Below, in pieces: positions 41,759-50,093 of a DNA stretch of 64,000 nucleotides. Under the pieces are notes generated by a model. It was given only the letters and a program-made list of their open reading frames with translations. It was not told the origin of the DNA and ran no database searches. Within the stretch, counting starts at the first letter, position 1; each line of letters begins with the position of its first letter. The position numbers were made by a program, and so were the translations under genes. This DNA is from Bacteroidaceae bacterium (GTDB lineage: Bacteria; Bacteroidota; Bacteroidia; Bacteroidales; Muribaculaceae), in NCBI GenBank assembly GCA_021768245.1, contig JAETNO010000012.1, positions 15,194 through 79,193 on the forward strand, given 5' to 3'.

Positions 41759-41870
41759 ACACTTTTCCAATAAAATTTATATCGCAAAACTACACTTTTC
41801 CAATAAAATTTGCAAGGGAAAACTACACTTTTCCAATAAAAATCACGGGTAAAACATACACTTTTCCAAT
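41759..41870 (-). repeat. Four direct repeats with 33-bp period in the ATPase gene leader
   Basis: The core ACACTTTTCCAAT (plus strand) starts at 41759, 41792, 41825 and 41858, exactly 33 bases apart. The first three copies extend to ACACTTTTCCAATAAAA, and parts of the remaining unit (GCAAAACT, GGAAAACT) are also shared. On the minus strand a TAGTTTTG box (41792-41785), matching TAnnTTTG, is built from the junction of units 1 and 2. The repeats may be operator sites over the promoter; that is inference. Confidence 0.85.
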
Positions 41871-41885
41871 TTTACGGATTGATAC

Positions 41886-41923
41886 AAAAAGGACTGTCTA
41901 CGCAATCACGCGCAGACAGCCCC
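41886..41923 (-). terminator. Intrinsic terminator of the secreted protein gene
   Basis: On the minus strand GGGCTGTCTGCGC pairs with GCGTAGACAGTCC (two mismatches, 6-nt loop; 41891-41923) and TTTTTGTATC follows. It lies 33 nt after the stop at 41956. Confidence 0.85.
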
Positions 41924-41955
41924 GAATTGATATGAGATCATTAATTGAACTCGGA

Positions 41956-43242
41956 TTATTTGATGATGACCTTGGTCACCTTGTTGCCCTGACGACGGAT
42001 GAAGAGACCGTTTTCAGGATTTGCAACGCGAACGCCCTGGAGGTTGAAGTATTCAACAGGAGCATTTACGGAATCGATATCGATATCTTCGATGCCGGTA
42101 GTGCTGTCAAGACCTGAAACGTATTCAGCGTTCTTTACACCGGTAGCGCCATAATAAGCTTCGAGAGTACCCTTCACAATCACAGTTTTTCCTACGTTTG
42201 AAGGATTGTATACAATATTAAGCTTGGCACGGTTATCACCGGAAGGAAGAGCGACAGGAATCATGTTGCCTTCAGCGTCCTTAAGGATAATATTGGTAGC
42301 TGCGGGGGTAGCTGCTTCCTGAATCTTTCCGTCGACGGCATTGGCAGCGGTCTTTTCATTGATGATACCCTCTACATAGAACGGGCCCTTGTTGACATTA
42401 GCCAAAGCAATCACGTCGGCAACGGTAAGAGGATTAGCCTCTGTGCCTTCATTAGCTACTGTGATACCCGAAAGGGCGACTTCTGCCTTAAGGTCACCTA
42501 CAGAGAATGTAAGAGTTGCGGAAGTATTGCCGACAGCCTTGCCATTGTAAGTAACAACCACACCTTCTGCAGCCTCAGCAGCGGTAAGCGAAGCGGACGA
42601 GAGAGTGAAAGCATCGTTATCGACACTGACAGCGATATTCTCAGTGATATTTTCAGCAGTAGCCTTGACAGTCACTTCCTGCTTGCCGTTGAGAGGAACT
42701 GCGAACGTGGCACTTTCAACAGCAGCTGAAAGAGTAGGAGCTGTAGTAGCCTCTACATAAGTAAACTTATTGAACTGCTGATTATATTTATTGGTATTGG
42801 TCTCAATCTTATAGACAGTACCTGCAGCACGTGAGCCTACCGGGACGGGGACTTTTACGTCTGCATTATGCACGTTTACAGCAACCGCTTCCGCTATTTT
42901 TGTCTCGCCGGCATAAACGTTCACAGTGCTCTGAGCATTTGTAGAACAACCGCTGGTGGTAGTAAGAATGATTTCAGCACATTCAATCGGCAAGGTGAAA
43001 GACACATATGCACCGGCATTTTTCTTGGCATCAACAAACAGATAGTTACCGACATTGGCACCCATAAAATTATAAGTTATACCTGTTGCAGTTGAAGTTC
43101 TTGCTTCCGGAGTAGTCACACCTTGAGTCCAGGAAGTTACAGCCCATTCTTTAGCATTAGTCCAATCTTCAACGATATTTGCAGCCTTGGCAGCTCCGGA
43201 AAGACCGAGAAGAATTGCGAGGGAGAGTAGAGTTTTTTTCAT
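41956..43242 (-). CDS. Secreted multi-domain protein with YFNLQG...RRQG C-terminal tail
   Basis: 428 residues with a signal peptide (1-20, ending SGAAKA). A beta-rich N-terminal part (20-165) is followed by an Ig-like region (about 170-265) and an OB-like domain of the DUF6359 kind (about 270-385, starting NPLTVADVIAL). The last roughly 45 residues, from TGIEDI through APVEYFNLQGVRV to IRRQGNKVTKVIIK, are nearly identical to the end of the disrupted gene at 62247-63208. This tail recurs in secreted Bacteroidales proteins and may be a sorting or anchoring signal. The function of the protein is unknown. It is a single-gene unit. Confidence 0.8.
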   Translation of the reverse strand: MKKTLLSLAILLGLSGAAKAANIVEDWTNAKEWAVTSWTQGVTTPEARTSTATGITYNFMGANVGNYLFVDAKKNAGAYVSFTLPIECAEIILTTTSGCSTNAQSTVNVYAGETKIAEAVAVNVHNADVKVPVPVGSRAAGTVYKIETNTNKYNQQFNKFTYVEATTAPTLSAAVESATFAVPLNGKQEVTVKATAENITENIAVSVDNDAFTLSSASLTAAEAAEGVVVTYNGKAVGNTSATLTFSVGDLKAEVALSGITVANEGTEANPLTVADVIALANVNKGPFYVEGIINEKTAANAVDGKIQEAATPAATNIILKDAEGNMIPVALPSGDNRAKLNIVYNPSNVGKTVIVKGTLEAYYGATGVKNAEYVSGLDSTTGIEDIDIDSVNAPVEYFNLQGVRVANPENGLFIRRQGNKVTKVIIK

Positions 43243-43336
43243 AAGCTATTAATTATTAGGTGATTGAATATTACATAAAGGATGAATAATTTGTTCGGTA
43301 TATATTTACGGAATACTGCGACAGACTATTCAATTA

Positions 43337-43344
43337 CAAAGATA
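43337..43344 (-). promoter_or_regulatory. Promoter -7 box of the secreted protein gene at 41956
   Basis: TATCTTTG on the minus strand, 94 nt before the start at 43242. The -33 region has no clear TTTG. Confidence 0.5.
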
Positions 43345-43542
43345 GGTCTTAGCGGGTTAATATTAAGTAACGTTTTTGTTAAAAATAATTAACCGCAACC
43401 AAAGTAAAATGAAATAGGCCCCAAAATGGCACATAAGGCGGATAGTCATATCACATTTGCACATTTTACCCAAAACCATTCATATTTTAACATCACCCAC
43501 ACCTTAAACAACGATAATAAAAATTTTTTGTGTTAAATTTTC

Positions 43543-43572
43543 TTTGACAATAAAAAATATTGTATATCTTTG
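43543..43572 (+). promoter_or_regulatory. Promoter of the xylan utilisation locus
   Basis: TTTG (43543-43546), 18-nt spacer and TATCTTTG (43565-43572), close to the Bacteroidetes consensus. It gives a leader of about 140 nt before the SusC gene, long enough for post-transcriptional control. Confidence 0.75.
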
Positions 43573-43721
43573 CGGAGTACAGCTTAACGATGCAATCAAC
43601 TGATTTATAAGGCTTAAAGAGCCTCACAAGCCGCAATAGGACAATAAGCAGTCCGACTGGAAGCCATCTAAAACGCTACTTATTACATTCTTACCTTAAT
43701 CAACCAAACCACTTTAAATTC

Positions 43722-46700
43722 ATGAAGTGCACATTAACCTACCTGAGGTCCATAGTGCTTATGATAGTCTGCATGACTCCACTATGGGCGTTTTCCCAGA
43801 ACATCACAGTGACGGGAACCGTGCTCGATGAAGCGGGCGATCCGCTAATCGGAGCAACAGTGCAACAGAAGGGCTCCGGCAACGGTATCGCCACCGATAT
43901 CGACGGTAACTTCAAATTAAACGTGCCCAAAAACGCTACTCTCGTGGTGTCCTACGTAGGATACACCACACAGGCTGTGGCCGTCGACGGACGCACAAAT
44001 ATCACAATCACCATGAAAGAGAACTCCGAAGTTCTTGACGAGGTGGTGGTAGTCGGCTACGGCCAGATGAAACGCTCCGACATGACCGGTTCGGTCGCTT
44101 CGGTCAGCGATGCCGCCATCAAGAAATCAGTGCCCACCAGCATTGACCAAGTGCTTCAGGGACGCGCCGCCGGCGTTCAGATTCAGGCCAACTCGGGAAC
44201 CCCGGGAGCATCGTCGTCAATCCGCATCCGCGGTATCAACTCGCTCAACGCCACCAACCAGCCAATTTTCGTGATTGACGGTGTAGTAATCGACTCCGCG
44301 ACCGACGACGAAAGCGCCAACCCTCTCAGCGCCATCAACCCCTCTGACATCGTCAGCATGGACATCCTCAAGGATGCCTCCGCAACCGCAATCTACGGTT
44401 CGCGTGCATCTAACGGTGTAATCATGATCACCACCAAGCGCGGTCAGGCAGGAAACGCCACAGTTACCTACGACGGTTATGTGGGCTGGCAGGAAATGCC
44501 CAAGAAATACGAGATGCTCAATCTCCGCGAGTATGCCATCCACCACAACTACCGTGCCAACGAGCTTAACCTCCTCGACCCCTCGAGCGCGTTTGTACGT
44601 CCCGACATGCTCGGCGAAGGCACCGACTGGCAGGATGAACTTTTCAAGAAGGCTTTCATGACCAACCACAGCATATCAATCTCCGGAGGTAATGAAAAGA
44701 CCACCTACGCTTTCTCAGGCGGCTATCTGAAGCAGAACGGTATAGCCCTCGGCTCTGGTTTCCGCCGTCTCTCGCTCCGCTCCAACATCGACACCCAAAT
44801 CAAGCAGTGGCTTAGGGGGGGAATAAACTTCTCATTCTCAGAGACTAAGCAAGAAGTCGGCACTGACAAGAACACAATCATGAGCGCGCTCATGCAGCAG
44901 CCGACAGTCGCAGTCACCTCTCCCGACGGCAGCTTCGACGGCCCGGAAGACGTCTGGATGCCAGACAACCCCGTAGGTCTCGCCGAACTCATCACCAACA
45001 ACAACCGCAAGACCAACTTCCGTTTCAACACATATCTCGAAGCTACCTTATATAAAGGCCTCACACTGAAAACAGAAGTTTCCGGCGACTGGAACTACAA
45101 CAACTATTACTACTACATGCCCGACTATCAGTTCGGCATCAAGACTCAGGACACACGCACGTCAAAGTGGACAAAGACCAACACAAAATACTGGTCATGG
45201 CGCAACATCCTCACCTACAACATGACCTTCAACAAGGTTCACAGCGTCAATGCCATGCTCGGTCAGGAAATGAGCCATTTCAACTGGGAAACACAGGTCG
45301 GCAACGCCACCGGTTTCATCACCAACACAACCCCCGACCTCTCTGCAGGCGACATCACCACATCGACCACTACCGGCCACAAGTTTGCCAACTCCCTCCT
45401 CTCCTACTTCGGTCGCGTCTTCTATTCGTTTGACGACCGCTACCTCCTTACCGCCACCCTCCGCCGCGACGGCTCCTCGAAGTTCAACAAGGACAAACGC
45501 TGGGGATGGTTCCCGTCAGTGGCACTCGCATGGCGCGCATCACAGGAAAGCTTCCTCCGCGACATCACCTGGATGAACAACGCGAAACTCCGTGCAGGCT
45601 GGGGCTCCACAGGTAACCAGAACGTAGACCAGTGGGCATCCATCGCACTCCTTTCGTTCAAGACCACACCCTGGGGCACAGGCGTCCTCACCGGCAATAC
45701 CCCCAACCCCGACCTCACATGGGAGACAACCCATTCATGGAACGTCGGTCTTGACCTCGGCTTCCTCGACAACCGCATCGAACTCGTGGCCGACCTCTAC
45801 TACAAGAAGACCAAAAACCTTCTTCTCCAGGTGCAATTACCCGCCTATATCGGTTCATCCGGCCAAGGCGCGGCTTCCAATCCCTGGCAGAACATCGGCT
45901 CTCTTGAGAACAAGGGTATAGAGCTAACGCTCAACACCACCAACATCACCAACAAGGATTTCCAGTGGACCACCAATGTTGTCTTCGGTCTGAACCGCAA
46001 CAAAGTGCTCAGCCTCGACACCGAAACCGCCACTCTCGAAAAATCCTTCCAGCCCTCGTCGACCAACTTCATCGTGACAAAGACCGCAGTAGGCCAGCCC
46101 ATCGGACAGTTCTGGGGCTACAAGGTGATAGGCCGCTTCGACAAGCCCACCGACTTCTACCGCCACGATGAAAACGGCAACCTCGTCCAGGTCGCAATCC
46201 CCGAAGGCAACACAATTGCCGAAAGCTCGACATGGATCGGCGACTATATCTTCGACGACAAGAACGGCGACGGCAAAATCAACGCAGAGGACTGCCAATA
46301 TCTCGGCAACCCTGAACCGAAGTTCACCTACGGTATCGGCAACACCTTTTCCTATAAAGGCATCGACCTCACCATCTTCTTCTCGGGCAGCTACGGCAAC
46401 AAGGCCCTCAACCTCACCCGCTACCGCATCGAAGACCCCCGTCAGAACAGCAACATCCTGCGCGAGGCCCTCAACTATGCACGCATCGAGAAAATCGACC
46501 CCAACGGCCCCGACGGAGACTACCGCAACCTCTACATCGCCAACGCAGGCTCTACAACAATGCCGGCCGTACAGCGCTCGGACGCAAACTCCAACTACAC
46601 GCGCATCAGCGACCGCCTCATCGAGGACGCTTCCTACATCCGTCTCCAGAACATCTCCCTCGGCTACACCCTGCCGAAGCAGTGGGTACGCAAGGTCTAT

Positions 46701-46874
46701 CTCGACAATGTGCGCGTCTACATGAACATCCAGAATCTCCACACATGGACCAAGTATAAGGGTCTCGACCCCGAAGTAGGCGCAATGTACGGCGACGCCC
46801 TCATGACCGGCGTCGACTATGGCCGCTATCCTTCGCCGAGAATCTACACCTTCGGTCTCAACGTATCATTCTAA
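43722..46874 (+). CDS. SusC/RagA-family TonB-dependent outer membrane transporter
   Basis: Imports oligosaccharides through the outer membrane using TonB energy, in complex with the SusD-like lid. The 1050 residues comprise a signal peptide (1-25, ending LWAFSQ), a carboxypeptidase-regulatory-like domain (about 27-105, with GTVLDEAGDPLIGATV), the TonB-box region VDEVVVVGYGQMKR written here as DEVVVVGYG near 105-113, the plug (about 120-225, with IRIRGINSLNATNQP) and a 22-strand barrel ending FGLNVSF with terminal Phe. The following SusD gene and xylanases point to xylo-oligosaccharides as cargo, which is inference from context. Confidence 0.96.
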   Translation: MKCTLTYLRSIVLMIVCMTPLWAFSQNITVTGTVLDEAGDPLIGATVQQKGSGNGIATDIDGNFKLNVPKNATLVVSYVGYTTQAVAVDGRTNITITMKENSEVLDEVVVVGYGQMKRSDMTGSVASVSDAAIKKSVPTSIDQVLQGRAAGVQIQANSGTPGASSSIRIRGINSLNATNQPIFVIDGVVIDSATDDESANPLSAINPSDIVSMDILKDASATAIYGSRASNGVIMITTKRGQAGNATVTYDGYVGWQEMPKKYEMLNLREYAIHHNYRANELNLLDPSSAFVRPDMLGEGTDWQDELFKKAFMTNHSISISGGNEKTTYAFSGGYLKQNGIALGSGFRRLSLRSNIDTQIKQWLRGGINFSFSETKQEVGTDKNTIMSALMQQPTVAVTSPDGSFDGPEDVWMPDNPVGLAELITNNNRKTNFRFNTYLEATLYKGLTLKTEVSGDWNYNNYYYYMPDYQFGIKTQDTRTSKWTKTNTKYWSWRNILTYNMTFNKVHSVNAMLGQEMSHFNWETQVGNATGFITNTTPDLSAGDITTSTTTGHKFANSLLSYFGRVFYSFDDRYLLTATLRRDGSSKFNKDKRWGWFPSVALAWRASQESFLRDITWMNNAKLRAGWGSTGNQNVDQWASIALLSFKTTPWGTGVLTGNTPNPDLTWETTHSWNVGLDLGFLDNRIELVADLYYKKTKNLLLQVQLPAYIGSSGQGAASNPWQNIGSLENKGIELTLNTTNITNKDFQWTTNVVFGLNRNKVLSLDTETATLEKSFQPSSTNFIVTKTAVGQPIGQFWGYKVIGRFDKPTDFYRHDENGNLVQVAIPEGNTIAESSTWIGDYIFDDKNGDGKINAEDCQYLGNPEPKFTYGIGNTFSYKGIDLTIFFSGSYGNKALNLTRYRIEDPRQNSNILREALNYARIEKIDPNGPDGDYRNLYIANAGSTTMPAVQRSDANSNYTRISDRLIEDASYIRLQNISLGYTLPKQWVRKVYLDNVRVYMNIQNLHTWTKYKGLDPEVGAMYGDALMTGVDYGRYPSPRIYTFGLNVSF

Positions 46875-46892
46875 CCTAAACAAGATATCACA

Positions 46893-48575
46893 ATGAAAAA
46901 CAAATTATATATCTTCGCCGCCGTGGCCGGGATCATGTCGCTGAGCTCCTGCTCCGACTTTCTCGACCAGAAAAACTCCTACCAGGCGAGTGAGGATACA
47001 TTTTTCGCCACTGACGAGGCGGTAGCCCAGGGCACAGCCCCGCTCTACAACTACGTCTGGAACTCCTTCAACGGAAAGTTCTACTACAGCGTGGGCGACG
47101 GACGCTCAAACAACCTCACCGCCCGCTGGTCAGACTATATTTACCCCTACACCAACTTCACTGAAAACTCCCTTTCGCCGGGTCTTGAAGACGCATGGGG
47201 CGCTTTCTATTCCGTTATAGCCCAGTCAAACAATGTAATCAACAACATCCAGAGCAAATGCGGCGCCTCTGTCAGCGAAAAGGCCAAGGTACAGGGCATG
47301 GCTGAGGCACGTTTCATGCGCGGACTCGCCTACTGGTATGTCGGTTCGGTATGGGGCAAAGGCATCATCTACACCGACACCAAGAAGCAGATAAGCAACC
47401 CCGTGGCACCGGCCCACAGGATAACCGATGTGATTGAGTTCGCAATCCGCGACCTCGAATATGCCGCAGCCAATCTCTCGAAAACATCAGCTAACCCCGG
47501 GCGCGTGACCCGCTACAGTGCCTTCGGTATGCTTTCGCGTCTCTATCTCTCCATGGCCGGCCTTACGACCGAAGGAGAATATAACGGCACCAACATCGCC
47601 ACCGACTTCAACCGTGGAACCCGTAATCCATACTATCTTGACCTCGCTAAAAAGGCTGCCCTCAAATGTATCGAAGGCCCTTATGAGATGCTTGAGAACT
47701 ACGGCGACCTCTTCAAGGTGGAGAACTGGAACAACAACTCCGAATCAGTATTCCAGCTGCAGTGGCTGCAAGGCTCCACCGACGCTGTAGGCTGGGGAGG
47801 TGTCAATTCAATCTCCGCTTTCTTCAGCTGGTCGACAATGGTAGGCGAAACCAACTGGGGCAACGCCACCTACGCATCATATGACATCGTGCGCACCTAC
47901 GACCCCAACGACCGCCTGCGTCGCCACGCCACAATAGCTACCGTAGGCGAATTCTACCCGGAACTCAACAAGAAGAACGGAGGGTATACTTACAACGTGA
48001 CCGAGACCGGATATGAAAACAAGTGTAACGTGGTCAAGCACGTAATCGGCAAAATCGACGACAACGGACAGAGCTATCAGCAGTCATCAGGCGTCAACAC
48101 CTACATGATGCGTCTACCCGAAGTCTATCTCAACCTCGTGGAGGCAATCCTCGGCAACAACGCATCGACTTCCGACGCAACCGCCAAGGAGTATTTCAAC
48201 AAAATCCGCAAGCGTGCCAACATGAGCAGGAAGAACACAATCACCTACAACGACATCATCTACGAACGCCGTATAGAGTTTGCCTTCGAAGGCCTTTACT
48301 GGTATGACCTCCTGCGCCGCAGCTACTACCAGCAGCAGGAAGTGATCAACTATCTCAACGCCCAGGAGCGCAATGCCGGCTATAAGTGGGACGAGAACGA
48401 ACCTTGCCAGTATGTCAAGGAAAGCGACGGCAACGGCGTGTCGACTGCCACCGCAGCCCATCTGACTCTCCCGATGAGCGATGTCGACCTTGCACGCAAC
48501 CCCAAACTCGCCGAAGCTCCCGTAGCCTATGAATTCGGTGAAAAAGAAGTGAGTGTCAACGAGCTTTATGATTGA
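46893..48575 (+). CDS. SusD/RagB-family glycan-binding lipoprotein
   Basis: Surface lipoprotein that caps the SusC barrel and delivers glycan. The 560 residues start with a lipoprotein signal ending MSLSSC. The TPR-like helices of the family are visible around AEARFMRGLAYWYVGSVWG (in part ARFMRGLAYWY) and the C-terminal block with FNKIRKRANM and ERRIEFAFEGLYWYDLLRR (ERRIEFAFEG). It follows SusC by 18 nt and overlaps or nearly abuts the next gene. Confidence 0.95.
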   Translation: MKNKLYIFAAVAGIMSLSSCSDFLDQKNSYQASEDTFFATDEAVAQGTAPLYNYVWNSFNGKFYYSVGDGRSNNLTARWSDYIYPYTNFTENSLSPGLEDAWGAFYSVIAQSNNVINNIQSKCGASVSEKAKVQGMAEARFMRGLAYWYVGSVWGKGIIYTDTKKQISNPVAPAHRITDVIEFAIRDLEYAAANLSKTSANPGRVTRYSAFGMLSRLYLSMAGLTTEGEYNGTNIATDFNRGTRNPYYLDLAKKAALKCIEGPYEMLENYGDLFKVENWNNNSESVFQLQWLQGSTDAVGWGGVNSISAFFSWSTMVGETNWGNATYASYDIVRTYDPNDRLRRHATIATVGEFYPELNKKNGGYTYNVTETGYENKCNVVKHVIGKIDDNGQSYQQSSGVNTYMMRLPEVYLNLVEAILGNNASTSDATAKEYFNKIRKRANMSRKNTITYNDIIYERRIEFAFEGLYWYDLLRRSYYQQQEVINYLNAQERNAGYKWDENEPCQYVKESDGNGVSTATAAHLTLPMSDVDLARNPKLAEAPVAYEFGEKEVSVNELYD

Positions 48576-48616
48576 ATCATCTCGCCCATTTTACTCAAAC
48601 AAAACAAGAAACAACA

Positions 48617-50074
48617 ATGAAACAATTAAAATATTTTGTTCTGCCTCTCGTGGCTCTCTTCTCGGTCGGAGTGACGACATCGTGCAACGATGACGACAAA
48701 TATTTCGACGAGGACAACCAGAGCGCGCCCATGAGCATCAAGCAGGTATATCTCGAGGACTACAAGTCGTCGGTGCCCGACCGTCCCGTCGACTTCGCCC
48801 GCGTGGGTCAGATGCTGCGTCTCGAAGGCAGTGGCTTCTTCGGAGTGAAGAAAGTCTACATCAACGGCTACGATACATATTTCAACCGTGCCTATGTCTC
48901 CGACAAGTCAATGATCGTGTCAATCAACAAGGACACCCCCGTCAGCGACTGCGAGCCGGAAGTGCGCAACACGATTCGTCTCGTCAAGGACGGCACCGAA
49001 TACACCTATGAATTCCTCATCCGCAACGGCTTCTCCATTATCAAGACCATCAGCAACACGCTTCCCCAACCGGGAGAAACCGTGACAGTCTACGGCGAGA
49101 ATCTTCATGAGACCTCCAAGGTGCTTCTCCCCGGCGGAGTAGCGGTGACCGAGGGTATCGAAAGCGACAAGGATGGCGAATGGTTCACCTTCAAGATGCC
49201 GGCCGGCGTCAGCGAGGGCGGAGCACTCATCTCCGAAAGCCCCAACGGCACTACCCAGTCACCGGCCTACTTCAACGAACGCCGAGGCCTCCTGCTCGAT
49301 TTCGACACCGACGGACAGCAGGGCGCATGGAGCTGGAAAGAGGATGGCTCCATGATAAGCAACAAGGTTGAGGACGGCGACCTCGTCAGCGACCCCGCAG
49401 GCACAGGACGCGGCTACTGCGTGCAGATTGTCCCTGACCGTCTCCTTGCAGGCGACGGCGTGCAGTCCGGCAAACCCCGTGTCACCGAATGTCACTCCGT
49501 AGGCGACGGCAACAAGGATTGGGAGGACTGGTCGAGAATGGTATCGTTCATTCCCGCCGAGACACCCGTAAATGAAATCGCTTTCCAGTTTGACATCTAT
49601 TGCCCCGACAGCTGGAGCACGACTGGCTACTTCCAGATTCAGCTCATCAACAACTACAACTTTGCCGGCATCGGTTCCGACGACGACAAAAACAAGTCAG
49701 GCCTCGTAAAAGAATGGGTGCCGTGGCTCTCGACCGGACGTGGAGGTTCGGTAGTTCCCTTCAAGGCTGAAAAATGGACAACTGTCACCATCCCGCTAAG
49801 TGACTTCAACAAGTATGCCAACCTCATCTCCGACCCGGAGAGTGCGATGCCTACTTTCGAGATGGTAATAGCCGACCGCAACGCAGCCACCTATCCCAAC
49901 TTCGGCATAGGATTCGTCAACACCGATTTCACCTATACCGATGCTGAAGGCAAAGAGGTTGAGTTCAAGTCCTCGGCATTTACCGGCCCGAAAATCTACC
50001 TCGACAACTGGCGCATAGTTCCCAACAAAGCCTTCGAGCCTACAGACTATGAAGAACCGGAAGATGAAGAATAA
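48617..50074 (+). CDS. Surface glycan-binding lipoprotein with IPT/TIG-like domain
   Basis: 485 residues from the chosen start MKQLKYFVLPL; an in-frame ATG at 48572 would overlap the SusD stop and place 15 polar residues before the signal. The lipoprotein signal ends GVTTSC. After an acidic linker come two TIG-like beta-sandwich domains (RPVDFARVGQMLRLEGSGF; LPQPGETVTVYGENL, each shown in part) and a C-terminal jelly-roll-like part with many Trp and Asp, likely the xylan-binding face. Its position between SusD and a CBM-carrying GH10 matches the unknown-lipoprotein slot of Bacteroides xylan loci (BACOVA_04391 type). Confidence 0.82.
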   Translation: MKQLKYFVLPLVALFSVGVTTSCNDDDKYFDEDNQSAPMSIKQVYLEDYKSSVPDRPVDFARVGQMLRLEGSGFFGVKKVYINGYDTYFNRAYVSDKSMIVSINKDTPVSDCEPEVRNTIRLVKDGTEYTYEFLIRNGFSIIKTISNTLPQPGETVTVYGENLHETSKVLLPGGVAVTEGIESDKDGEWFTFKMPAGVSEGGALISESPNGTTQSPAYFNERRGLLLDFDTDGQQGAWSWKEDGSMISNKVEDGDLVSDPAGTGRGYCVQIVPDRLLAGDGVQSGKPRVTECHSVGDGNKDWEDWSRMVSFIPAETPVNEIAFQFDIYCPDSWSTTGYFQIQLINNYNFAGIGSDDDKNKSGLVKEWVPWLSTGRGGSVVPFKAEKWTTVTIPLSDFNKYANLISDPESAMPTFEMVIADRNAATYPNFGIGFVNTDFTYTDAEGKEVEFKSSAFTGPKIYLDNWRIVPNKAFEPTDYEEPEDEE

Positions 50075-50093
50075 TTCCTTAAACTGAAAAATC

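Larger units (their letters stand above)
43243..43721. other. 479-base intergenic region with two divergent promoters
   Basis: AT-rich, no credible ORF. It holds the -7 box of the leftward gene (43337-43344) and the promoter of the rightward xylan locus (43543-43572). The segment 43345-43540 shows no hairpin, tRNA or repeat that I can recognise. The roughly 140-nt leader of susC is GC-richer and could fold, but no known riboswitch was recognised. Confidence 0.6.

Noticed and set aside
41759..41870. The 33-bp tandem array as a CRISPR
   Set aside because: The interval between cores is only about 16-20 bases and partly conserved between units, there are four units, and no cas gene is near. It fits direct operator-type repeats better.
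45924..46742. A 272-codon minus-strand frame rich in Val and Asp
   Set aside because: Shadow of the SusC gene.
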